This document shows, one piece after another, positions 7,082 through 12,472 of a DNA stretch of 12,472 nucleotides. How positions within the stretch are numbered: position 1 is the first letter of the stretch; each line of letters opens with the position of its first letter. This DNA comes from a bacterium (GTDB lineage: Bacteria; Chloroflexota; Chloroflexia; Thermomicrobiales; UBA6265), in assembly GCA_029977305.1 (NCBI GenBank), contig JAPOLF010000037.1, forward strand, positions 1 to 12,472, given 5' to 3'. The position numbers and the translations under genes are program-made. A model generated the notes under the pieces. It did not search any database. It saw nothing but the letters and a program-made list of their open reading frames with translations, and was not told the DNA's origin.

Positions 7082-9070
7082 GTGAAGCCTGCAGGATCCG
7101 AGGCTCCCAGCAGCGTCATCGTGCTCGATGTGCGGCCCCAGCTCGATTGCGGGCGGTATCCGGTGAAACGCGAGGTCGGTGACACGCTGGAGGTGACGGC
7201 AGTCATCTTCAAGGACGGTCACGACCTCCTCTCGGCGGTGGTGCGGTATCGCCCGGTGCGGGAGCAGGCGTGGCGCGAGGTGCCGATGGCCCTCCTCGGC
7301 AATGACCTGTGGTCGGCCTCCATCCCGCTGACGGAGAACACGCGCTATCAGTACGTCGTCGAGGCGTTTCCGGATCGTTTCGGCACGTGGCGGGATGGTT
7401 GTGCGAAGAAGGTCGAGGCTGGCCTCGAGGTGCCGTTGGAGATCGAGGAGGGCCGCCTCCTGCTCGTCGAGACCCTGACCCGCGCCTCGGGGCCAACCCG
7501 TGCCGTGATTGAGCACGCGATCGCCGTCGCAGAGAGCGATGCCGGACAGGCCGCGAAGGCGCAGGTGCTCCTGGCCGAACCGCTGCGCAATGCCGTCGCC
7601 GCAGTGGCGAGTCGGCGCGGGGCGACCGTGTCGGAGCCGACGCTCGAGGTGGTGGTCGATCGGGTGCGGGCGCGCTTCGCCGCGTGGTACTCGTTCTTCC
7701 CCCGCAGCGCGGGGACGGTCCCAGGCCGCAGCGCGACCTTCGCCGAGGCGGCGGAGCGCCTCCCGGCGATCGCGGCGATGGGCTTCGACACCGCCTACCT
7801 TTTGCCGATCCATCCTATCGGCACGACCTTTCGCAAGGGGCCGAACAACACGCTGGAGGCCGGACCGGATGACCCCGGGGTGCCCTACGCGATCGGCTCG
7901 CCGGATGGCGGGCACGATGCGATCGATCCGGCGCTGGGGACGATCGCCGACTTCGTCGCGTTCCGCGTGCGGGCCGAGGAACTCGGGATGGAGGTCGCGC
8001 TCGATCTCGCGGTGCAGGCGTCGCCCGACCACCCGTGGGTGGAAGCGCACCCCTCATGGTTCACGGTGCGCCCGGATGGCTCGATCCAGTACGCGGAGAA
8101 CCCACCGAAGAAATATCAGGACATCTACCCGATCAACTTCGAGGGTGAGGACTGGTCGGGGTTGTGGGACGAATTGTTGCGAGTGGTGCGGTTCTGGGTG
8201 GGGCACGGGGTGAAGGTGTTCCGCGTCGACAACCCCCACACCAAACCGGTGGTCTTCTGGCAGTGGCTGATCGCAGACGTGCAGGCCACCAACCCGGAGG
8301 TGATCTTCCTCTCCGAGGCATTCACCAAGCCGCATATGATGCGCACCCTCGCCAAGGCGGGCTTCACCCAGAGCTACACCTATTTCACGTGGCGGAATGC
8401 GAAGCATGACCTCACGGAGTACCTCACCGAGCTGACCCAGTCGGAGATGCGCGAGTACTACCGGGGCAATCTCTTTCCCAACACGCACGACATCCTGCCC
8501 GTGCTGTTGCAGGAGGGCGGGCGGGCCGCGTTCCGGATGCGGTTGTGCCTCGCCGCGACGCTCTCCAGCGTCTACGGCATCTACAGCGGTTTCGAGCTCT
8601 GCGAGAACACCCCCGTGCCGGGCAAGGAGGAGTACCTCCACTCGGAGAAGTACGAGTTCAAGGTGTGGGACTGGGACCGCCCCGGAAACATCATCGATGA
8701 GGTGACACGCATCAACCGGATCCGGCGAGAGCATCCCGCGCTGCAGGAATACGACAATCTCCGCTTTTTCGACACCGACAACGACCAACTGCTCTGCTAC
8801 GGCAAGGCGACGGCCGATCGCTCTGACTTCATCGTGGTGGTGGTCAACCTCGATCCGTTCGAGCCGCGCGAGGGCCACATCATGCTGCCCATCCACGAGT
8901 GGGGCATCGAGTGGCACGAGCCATATCGAATCCGCGATCTCATCTTCGACGAGACCCATCTCTGGACGGGTGGCCGCATCTGGCTACGCCTCGATCCGGA
9001 GGAATCACCCTATCGCATCTACGCGATCGAGCCATGGAAGCACGTTGACTACGTGGAGGTCAGCGGCTAG
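7082..9070 (+). CDS. glgE: Alpha-1,4-glucan:maltose-1-phosphate maltosyltransferase (GlgE)
   Basis: A 662-residue GH13_3-type enzyme that adds maltose from alpha-maltose-1-phosphate to the non-reducing end of alpha-1,4-glucans in the cytoplasm. The N-terminal domain has the GlgE signature RYPVKREVGDTLEV and IFKDGHDLL (about 25-50) and RYQYVVEAFPDRFGTWRD (about 88-105). The TIM barrel shows the family active-site motifs: FRVDNPHTKP with the nucleophile D383, IFLSEAFTKP with the acid/base E412, and FPNTHDILP with D470. Length and motifs are intact, so activity is expected. The GTG start has AGGAGG at 7071-7076, five bases upstream. No treS, pep2/glgM or glgB is present in the window, so the source of maltose-1-phosphate must be encoded elsewhere. 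Its stop lies only four bases from the stop of the convergent tenI-thiS gene. Confidence 0.95.
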   Translation: MKPAGSEAPSSVIVLDVRPQLDCGRYPVKREVGDTLEVTAVIFKDGHDLLSAVVRYRPVREQAWREVPMALLGNDLWSASIPLTENTRYQYVVEAFPDRFGTWRDGCAKKVEAGLEVPLEIEEGRLLLVETLTRASGPTRAVIEHAIAVAESDAGQAAKAQVLLAEPLRNAVAAVASRRGATVSEPTLEVVVDRVRARFAAWYSFFPRSAGTVPGRSATFAEAAERLPAIAAMGFDTAYLLPIHPIGTTFRKGPNNTLEAGPDDPGVPYAIGSPDGGHDAIDPALGTIADFVAFRVRAEELGMEVALDLAVQASPDHPWVEAHPSWFTVRPDGSIQYAENPPKKYQDIYPINFEGEDWSGLWDELLRVVRFWVGHGVKVFRVDNPHTKPVVFWQWLIADVQATNPEVIFLSEAFTKPHMMRTLAKAGFTQSYTYFTWRNAKHDLTEYLTELTQSEMREYYRGNLFPNTHDILPVLLQEGGRAAFRMRLCLAATLSSVYGIYSGFELCENTPVPGKEEYLHSEKYEFKVWDWDRPGNIIDEVTRINRIRREHPALQEYDNLRFFDTDNDQLLCYGKATADRSDFIVVVVNLDPFEPREGHIMLPIHEWGIEWHEPYRIRDLIFDETHLWTGGRIWLRLDPEESPYRIYAIEPWKHVDYVEVSG

Positions 9071-9074
9071 GCGA

Positions 9075-9950
9075 TCACCCGCCACCAACGGCGTGGACGA
9101 CCTCGAGCACGTCTCCCTCGGCAAGCAAGGTGGCACCGTACTCGCCGCGCGGGACGATCAGCCCGTTCCGCTCGACGATCGCCATGCCGTCACTCATCCG
9201 CTTGCTGGCGAGGAAGTCGTGCACCGACCACCCTGCGCCCACCTCGACGTGCTTGCCGTTGACGGTGATCCGCACCACGGCGATCGCTGGTTCGTTGTCC
9301 ATGGCAGTGCTCCCGATGGAACGGTCATTCCACGCTGCATCCAAGGCCTGCCGCAGGCGCGCGGTGGCCGCACGCGGATCGGCCGCGGTGGTGACGTACG
9401 AGATCACCGCGACGCCTGCCGCCCCGGCCGCGATGACTTCGGCCACCCGATCCGGGGTGATGCCGCCGATGGCAACGACGGGCACAGGGGCCACTGCGAT
9501 GATGCGGCGCAACCCGCTGATCCCGATCGGTTCCTCGCCGGGGTGCGATGCGGTGGCGTGGATGTGCCCGGCGAAGAGGTAGTCCGCGCCGAGCGACGCC
9601 GCGGCCGCGTCGGGCGAGTGGACGGAGCGTCCCACCAGCAGGGGTTCCGGACGGCTGGCGCGGGCGGCCGTGATCGCCTCGGGGCCGAGTCGCTCCGGAA
9701 GATGGATGCCGTCGGCGAGGTCTGCCGCAGGGAGGTCGCCATTGATGATCACCGCCGCCCGTCCCTCGACCGCCATGACAAGTTCTTGCGTCAAGGTGAT
9801 CAGTTCCGGTTCGGGCAGCCAATGGGCGCGGAGGTGGATCATCGTCGCGCCACCGGCGGCCGCCTCCGCGGCAAGCGCGGTCAGCGGCAGCCCACCCTCT
9901 TGTGGCGCGAGGAGGACCGCTAGGGCCGGGAGATCGAGCTCTCGGGTCAA
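9075..9950 (-). CDS. TenI-like thiazole tautomerase fused to sulfur carrier protein ThiS
   Basis: A 291-residue fusion. Residues 1 to about 208 are a ThiE/TenI-type barrel. The motifs resemble TenI more than thiamine-phosphate synthase: IINGD (68-72), GIHLPE (81-86), GRSVHS (107-112), DYLFAGHIHAT (123-133) and IGGITPDR (161-168). H129 aligns with the catalytic histidine of Bacillus TenI, which aromatises the ThiG thiazole product. Residues 217-291 are a complete ThiS: VRITVNGK near the start and VLEVVHAVGGG at the end, giving the free C-terminal Gly-Gly that is adenylated and thiocarboxylated. The start is TTG at 9948-9950, overlapping the thiG stop as TTGA, so translation is probably coupled. 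ThiS may also be made alone from an internal ATG. ThiE activity on the same barrel cannot be excluded. Confidence 0.85.
   Translation of the reverse strand: MTRELDLPALAVLLAPQEGGLPLTALAAEAAAGGATMIHLRAHWLPEPELITLTQELVMAVEGRAAVIINGDLPAADLADGIHLPERLGPEAITAARASRPEPLLVGRSVHSPDAAAASLGADYLFAGHIHATASHPGEEPIGISGLRRIIAVAPVPVVAIGGITPDRVAEVIAAGAAGVAVISYVTTAADPRAATARLRQALDAAWNDRSIGSTAMDNEPAIAVVRITVNGKHVEVGAGWSVHDFLASKRMSDGMAIVERNGLIVPRGEYGATLLAEGDVLEVVHAVGGG
9300..9314 (-). promoter_or_regulatory. Internal ribosome binding site and ATG for free ThiS
   Basis: Inside the fusion gene GGGAG (9310-9314) lies seven bases before an in-frame ATG (9300-9302). The ATG falls in the linker between the barrel and ThiS and would yield a 75-residue ThiS of normal size. 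This suggests that separate ThiS could be made along with the fusion. The motif is visible; its use is inferred. Confidence 0.5.
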
Positions 9951-10726
9951 TTCACGCCCACGATCCCGGTGACCGGGCTGCTGGCGGAGGCATAGGGCAG
10001 GACCGGCATCCGCCCGGCGAGGAACGCCTTGCGCCCGGCCCGGACCCCCTCGGCGATGGCCTCGCCCATGAGGGCGGGGTCGGTGGCCTTGGCGATCGCG
10101 GTGTTGACGAGGCAGGCGTCGGCGCCGAGTTCCATCGCCTGCGCGGCGTCGGAGGGGACGCCGATCCCGGCGTCGACCACCACCGGGACCGTCGCCTGCT
10201 CGACGATGATCCGCAATGCGGCGCGATTGATGAGCCCTTGCCCGGAGCCGATCGGGGAGCCGAGCGGCATGATGGTGGCGGTGCCGATTTCTTGCAGGCG
10301 GACGGCGAGCGCGGGGTCGGCGCCGATGTACGGCAGGACGGCGAAGCCCTCATCGACGAGCACCTTGGCCGCCTCGAACGTGCCGACCGGATCGGGCAGC
10401 AGGTAGCGGGCGTCGGGGATGACTTCCAACTTCACCCAGTCACCGAGGCCCATGGCGCGCGCCATGCGGGCGATGCGGATCGCCTCCTCGGCGGTGGCGC
10501 AGCCGGCGGTGTTCGGGAGGATGGCGACCTTGCTGGTGTCGATGTCCTCGAGGATGGAGCGGCTGGCCGGATCGTCGAAGTCGATGCGGCGGAGCGCGAC
10601 GGTGACCACTTCGGTGCCGGATGCGGCGATGGCATCGCGCATCTCCTCCCGGGTGCGGTACTTGCCGCTGCCGAGGAAGAGGCGGCTGCTGAACGTGCGG
10701 CCAGCGATCGTGAGCGTGTCGGCCAT
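9947..10726 (-). CDS. thiG: Thiazole synthase ThiG
   Basis: 259 residues, the usual size. ThiG condenses 1-deoxy-D-xylulose 5-phosphate, dehydroglycine and sulfur from ThiS thiocarboxylate into the thiazole phosphate of thiamine. The whole protein follows the family pattern: FLGSGKYRT (17-25), LPNTAGC (70-76), WVKLEVI with the Schiff-base lysine K99, LLPDPVGTFEAA, GFAVLPY, MPLGSPIGSGQG, PVVVDAGIG, GADACLVNTAIA and a C-terminal ASSPVTG. The ATG at 10724-10726 has an AGGAG ribosome binding site nine bases upstream. Its stop overlaps the TTG start of the tenI-thiS gene. Expression is evidently under the TPP riboswitch upstream. Very sure. Confidence 0.97.
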   Translation of the reverse strand: MADTLTIAGRTFSSRLFLGSGKYRTREEMRDAIAASGTEVVTVALRRIDFDDPASRSILEDIDTSKVAILPNTAGCATAEEAIRIARMARAMGLGDWVKLEVIPDARYLLPDPVGTFEAAKVLVDEGFAVLPYIGADPALAVRLQEIGTATIMPLGSPIGSGQGLINRAALRIIVEQATVPVVVDAGIGVPSDAAQAMELGADACLVNTAIAKATDPALMGEAIAEGVRAGRKAFLAGRMPVLPYASASSPVTGIVGVN

Positions 10727-10754
10727 GGTGCGGGACTCCTGCGATCGACGCGGA

Positions 10755-10771
10755 CCGTGCCCGTGGCACGG
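10755..10771 (-). other. Perfect hairpin between terminator and thiG start
   Basis: CCGTGCC and GGCACGG form a perfect seven-pair stem around a three-base loop. It lies downstream of the riboswitch terminator and about 20 bases before the thiG ribosome binding site. It has no T-run, so it is not a terminator. It might stabilise the mRNA or tune initiation. Confidence 0.45.
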
Positions 10772-10779
10772 GGAAGACG

Positions 10780-10806
10780 AAAAACGCCACCCGGGTCGGG
10801 AGGCGC
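10780..10806 (-). terminator. Intrinsic terminator of the TPP riboswitch
   Basis: On the minus strand GCGCC-T-CCCG, loop ACC, CGGG-T-GGCGT form a GC-rich stem of nine pairs (one G-U) with a T-T mismatch, followed by TTTTT. It sits between the TPP aptamer and thiG. An alternative pairing is visible: CCACCGG just after the aptamer (10819-10825) can pair with CCGGGTGG in the terminator (10787-10794), seven pairs with one bulged G. That would prevent the terminator from forming. This is the expected design of a ligand-induced OFF switch. Confidence 0.85.
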
Positions 10807-10818
10807 TGCTGAAAGGGT

Positions 10819-10912
10819 CCGGTGGTCCCTGCGCGGGCATTATCCCGATCAGGTGGACGGTCGGGGACGGTTTTGGCCCCCCTCTCAGCCCGGTTCCCCG
10901 AGCTCCCGTTGC
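10819..10912 (-). ncRNA. TPP (THI-element) riboswitch aptamer
   Basis: Read on the minus strand, the conserved elements appear in order. CGGGAGC opens P2 and P3. A P3 stem, AGCUCGG / CCGGGCU, is capped by a GGAA tetraloop (10887-10904). Then come the pyrimidine-sensing UGAGA, the P2 return CCCG (10862-10865) and ACCUGAUC. P5 is CGGG-AUAAUG-CCCG (10834-10847), followed by GCGCAGGGA closing P4 (10826-10830). These match the thiM/thiC class. It binds thiamine diphosphate and represses the downstream thiazole genes. Oddly, I cannot find a convincing P1 helix joining the two ends. The aptamer call is firm from the sequence motifs. Confidence 0.94.
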
Positions 10913-10934
10913 GGTGTTCTTCGGTTGTGGGTGT

Positions 10935-10963
10935 AGCGTACGAGGCGGGGCGGTGGGCGTCAA
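10935..10963 (-). promoter_or_regulatory. Promoter of the thi operon, TTGACG-17-TACGCT
   Basis: On the minus strand TTGACG (10958-10963) and TACGCT (10935-10940) are 17 bases apart. A start near 10928 would place the transcript about 16-20 bases before the riboswitch core. A palindrome GGGCGT-CA-ACGCCC (10955-10968) overlaps the -35 box and could be an operator or incidental. Confidence 0.65.
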
Positions 10964-11001
10964 CGCCCGACACCGCGCGAGGGGCGCCTGGGGCAAGGTG
11001 G

Positions 11002-11007
11002 TACGGT
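11002..11007 (+). promoter_or_regulatory. Weak candidate -10 (TACGGT) for the MBL-fold gene
   Basis: TACGGT in the context GGTACGGTT lies 60 bases before the ATG at 11068 and resembles the GGTACAATG context before the XRE/STAND gene. No -35 is visible. The gene is divergent from the thi operon, and some promoter must lie in 10913-11060 unless transcription comes from further upstream. Confidence 0.25.
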
Positions 11008-11067
11008 TCCCGCGGCGGTCGCGGCGCGGTAGCGAAGACCGGGCGACGGTGCAACAGGAGGACCACG

Positions 11068-12036
11068 ATGGGCGAGACATCCTACGGCGTGCCGGGGCGG
11101 GTGACGGCGCTGGCCGAAGGGCTCTGGATGATCGATCTCGGCTTTCAGGAGCGGGAGACGGTGGTCACCGCCTATCTCATCCAGCAAGGCGATGCGCTCG
11201 TCCTCGTTGAGACCGGGCCCTCCTCAACCCTGGCGCACCTACTGGCTGGGATCCGCACTGCCGGTTTCAACCCCAATGACCTGACCAACATCATTGTCTC
11301 CCACATCCATCTTGACCACTCTGGAGCCGCAGGCGTTCTCCTCCGCGATCATGCTCCGCGTGCTGTGGTGCACGTTCATCCGGTGGGCCTCCCACATCTG
11401 GTCGATCCCTCCAAACTCGTCGCCAGCGCAGGCCGGCTCTACACCGACCGCATGGACGAGCTCTGGGGAGAGGTTGCACCGGTGCAGGAGGATCGGGTGA
11501 TTCCGGTCGTGGACGATGAGCCGGTGCACATCGGGGGTCTGGACTTGGTGCCGATCTTCACCCCGGGACATGCGTCGCACCACATCGTGCTCTGGGACCC
11601 GGCTCGGAAGGTCGCGTTCACCGGGGATGTCGGCGGGGTCCGGATGCCATCAATGACGTTTAACCTGCCGCCATGCCCGCCGCCGGAAGTCAATCCTGAG
11701 GCCTGGGCGCAGAGCGCTGAACGGATGCGGGGGTTGTCGGCTGAACGCTTGTGCCTCACTCATGGCGGGTGCTTCGATGATGTCTCTGCCCATTTGGCGC
11801 AACTTGAGCCCAACATTGCCGCACTCACCGAGGTGGCGAAGACCGGGTTGCTTGCCGAGGAGGATCACGAAACCCTGACGGCAAGAATCCACGATTGGGT
11901 GGCCGGTCAAGCCGGTCCGATCGATCCCGAGGTCCTGGTTAACTTGGAGTGGGCATCCCCCAGTTACCTCGCGTCGCTCGGGCTGACGCGCCTCTTGGTC
12001 AAACGCGGTGTGGTGATCCCTCACACCCCCGCATAG
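11068..12036 (+). CDS. MBL-fold metallo-hydrolase
   Basis: 322 residues. The metallo-beta-lactamase core is complete: SHIHLDHSG carries H79, H81, D83 and H84, TPGH carries H168, and FTGD carries D187. A later LTHGG (H232) supplies the last ligand. This indicates a dinuclear metal site hydrolysing an ester, thioester or phosphodiester. The C-terminal part (about 235-322) is helical and ends in an LTRLLVKRG segment. The nearest style is glyoxalase II-like or SoxH-like MBL proteins, but the substrate cannot be assigned. The ATG at 11068 is supported by AGGAGG (11056-11061) six bases upstream; the open frame continues upstream through the riboswitch but without a credible start. It is divergent from the thi operon, and no functional tie to thiamine is evident. 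Confidence 0.9.
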   Translation: MGETSYGVPGRVTALAEGLWMIDLGFQERETVVTAYLIQQGDALVLVETGPSSTLAHLLAGIRTAGFNPNDLTNIIVSHIHLDHSGAAGVLLRDHAPRAVVHVHPVGLPHLVDPSKLVASAGRLYTDRMDELWGEVAPVQEDRVIPVVDDEPVHIGGLDLVPIFTPGHASHHIVLWDPARKVAFTGDVGGVRMPSMTFNLPPCPPPEVNPEAWAQSAERMRGLSAERLCLTHGGCFDDVSAHLAQLEPNIAALTEVAKTGLLAEEDHETLTARIHDWVAGQAGPIDPEVLVNLEWASPSYLASLGLTRLLVKRGVVIPHTPA

Positions 12037-12049
12037 TCGCCGATCCTGA

Positions 12050-12055
12050 TAGGCT
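12050..12055 (+). promoter_or_regulatory. Candidate extended -10 (TGATAGGCT)
   Basis: TAGGCT, identical to the -10 candidate before the flavoprotein gene, is preceded here by TGA to give an extended -10 form. It lies about 50 bases before the ATG at 12106. No -35 is seen. It may start transcription of the last gene separately from the MBL-fold gene. Confidence 0.3.
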
Positions 12056-12105
12056 GGCAGAGACAACCTCCGCGAGGAGACACGGCGACCACGCAGCGTG
12101 GAAAG

Positions 12106-12472
12106 ATGATGGGATTGGACTACACACCGTTTCCCACAGCAGAGGCGGTCGCCCCATCGGAGCCGGTTGCGTCTCGGTGGGGACGTCGGATTCCGCGTGA
12201 CGTCCTGATCGGGGTGTTGTTGTACGCGGTGGCGGTGTTGGCGGTGTTCTGGGTGCCGATCGGCGATCCACCGTGGCATCAAAGCTGGGAGGACTACGCC
12301 GGATATCAGTTCATCGATGCCTGGGTCGAGCATCCCGATCTCCGGGAGATCTTTCGGTTCACCGATGGACTTGCCGCGGACAGTGCACGCGGGCCCCTGA
12401 TCGGCCCCGCCATGTGGGTGGGATACATGATCGGTGGGACGGGATATGCCCCACTGCGCGCACCGCTCGCAC
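12106..12472 (+). CDS. Integral membrane protein, possibly GT-C type glycosyltransferase (N-terminal part only)
   Basis: Open to the right edge; 122 residues are visible. After a cytoplasmic-looking N-terminus ending in basic RWGRRIPR (about 24-31), residues 33-51 form a clear transmembrane helix (VLIGVLLYAVAVLAVFWVP). A Trp/Asp/Glu-rich stretch (about 53-95) follows, then RGPLIGPAMWVGYMIGG, probably the start of a second membrane segment. One helix followed by an acidic extracytoplasmic loop and more helices resembles GT-C glycosyltransferases of the PMT/ArnT kind, but too little is present to say. There are two adjacent ATG codons (12106 and 12109). GGAAAG is the only nearby ribosome binding site and GAGGAG lies too far upstream, so the exact start is uncertain. 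Confidence 0.7.
   Translation, partial: MMGLDYTPFPTAEAVAPSEPVASRWGRRIPRDVLIGVLLYAVAVLAVFWVPIGDPPWHQSWEDYAGYQFIDAWVEHPDLREIFRFTDGLAADSARGPLIGPAMWVGYMIGGTGYAPLRAPLA

Noticed and set aside
9075..9950. Barrel domain as a canonical ThiE thiamine-phosphate synthase
   Set aside because: The NGD, GRSVHS and GHIHAT motifs follow TenI; the ThiE-type ND and GPVFPT motifs are absent.
9902..10936. 344-codon plus-strand open frame opposite thiG and the riboswitch
   Set aside because: The minus strand encodes textbook ThiG and a TPP riboswitch, so this frame is a shadow.
10822..11067. Upstream extension of the MBL-fold gene to an earlier start
   Set aside because: The extension crosses the riboswitch and the thi promoter and has no ribosome binding site, whereas the ATG at 11068 has AGGAGG at proper distance.
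1..12472. Defence island, mobile element or CRISPR system
   Set aside because: Apart from the lone vsr, no transposase, integrase, cas, toxin-antitoxin or restriction gene and no terminal repeats were found on either strand.

Overview
The window is a high-GC bacterial chromosome segment. It has tight gene packing, frequent GTG/TTG starts, a Pro/Thr-rich secreted protein, and a large XRE-STAND-TPR regulator. Together these fit a Chloroflexota (Thermomicrobia-like) bacterium. That placement is inferred from style and gene content, not from a marker gene. I see no tRNA, rRNA, CRISPR array, insertion sequence or phage gene.

Layout. At the left edge (1-337, minus) is the N-terminal part of a DAO-type FAD oxidoreductase. 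About 625 bases without a convincing gene follow, holding weak decayed-looking frames, a short direct repeat and a good -10 box. Next on the plus strand come a 778-residue XRE/STAND-ATPase/TPR regulator (963-3299), a PYROXD2/phytoene-dehydrogenase-like flavoprotein (3369-4970) and, 16 bases later, a Vsr-type mismatch endonuclease with no methyltransferase partner (4987-5448). Converging on vsr are two minus-strand envelope genes: a membrane-anchored helical protein (6465-6962) and a membrane-anchored protein with a Pro/Thr linker and a cupredoxin-fold domain that has lost two of its four copper ligands (5423-6382). Divergent from these is glgE (7082-9070), a maltosyltransferase of alpha-glucan synthesis.

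The most informative part is the thiamine-thiazole block on the minus strand (9075-10963). In transcription order it contains a TTGACG-17-TACGCT promoter, a TPP riboswitch aptamer, an intrinsic terminator with a visible competing antiterminator, a second perfect hairpin, thiG, and a single reading frame joining a TenI-like thiazole tautomerase to the sulfur carrier ThiS. The TenI-ThiS frame starts at TTG inside the thiG stop (TTGA). Its ThiS part also has its own internal ATG with a ribosome binding site. TenI, ThiS and ThiG all act in the thiazole branch, so this is a compact TPP-repressed thiazole operon.

Divergent from the thi promoter is an MBL-fold hydrolase (11068-12036). The right edge holds the start of an integral membrane protein (12106 onward), possibly a GT-C type glycosyltransferase.

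No clearly new multi-gene defence or mobile system is visible. The best leads are the TenI-ThiS fusion with its internal start, the ligand-poor cupredoxin protein, the orphan Vsr, and the riboswitch expression platform.
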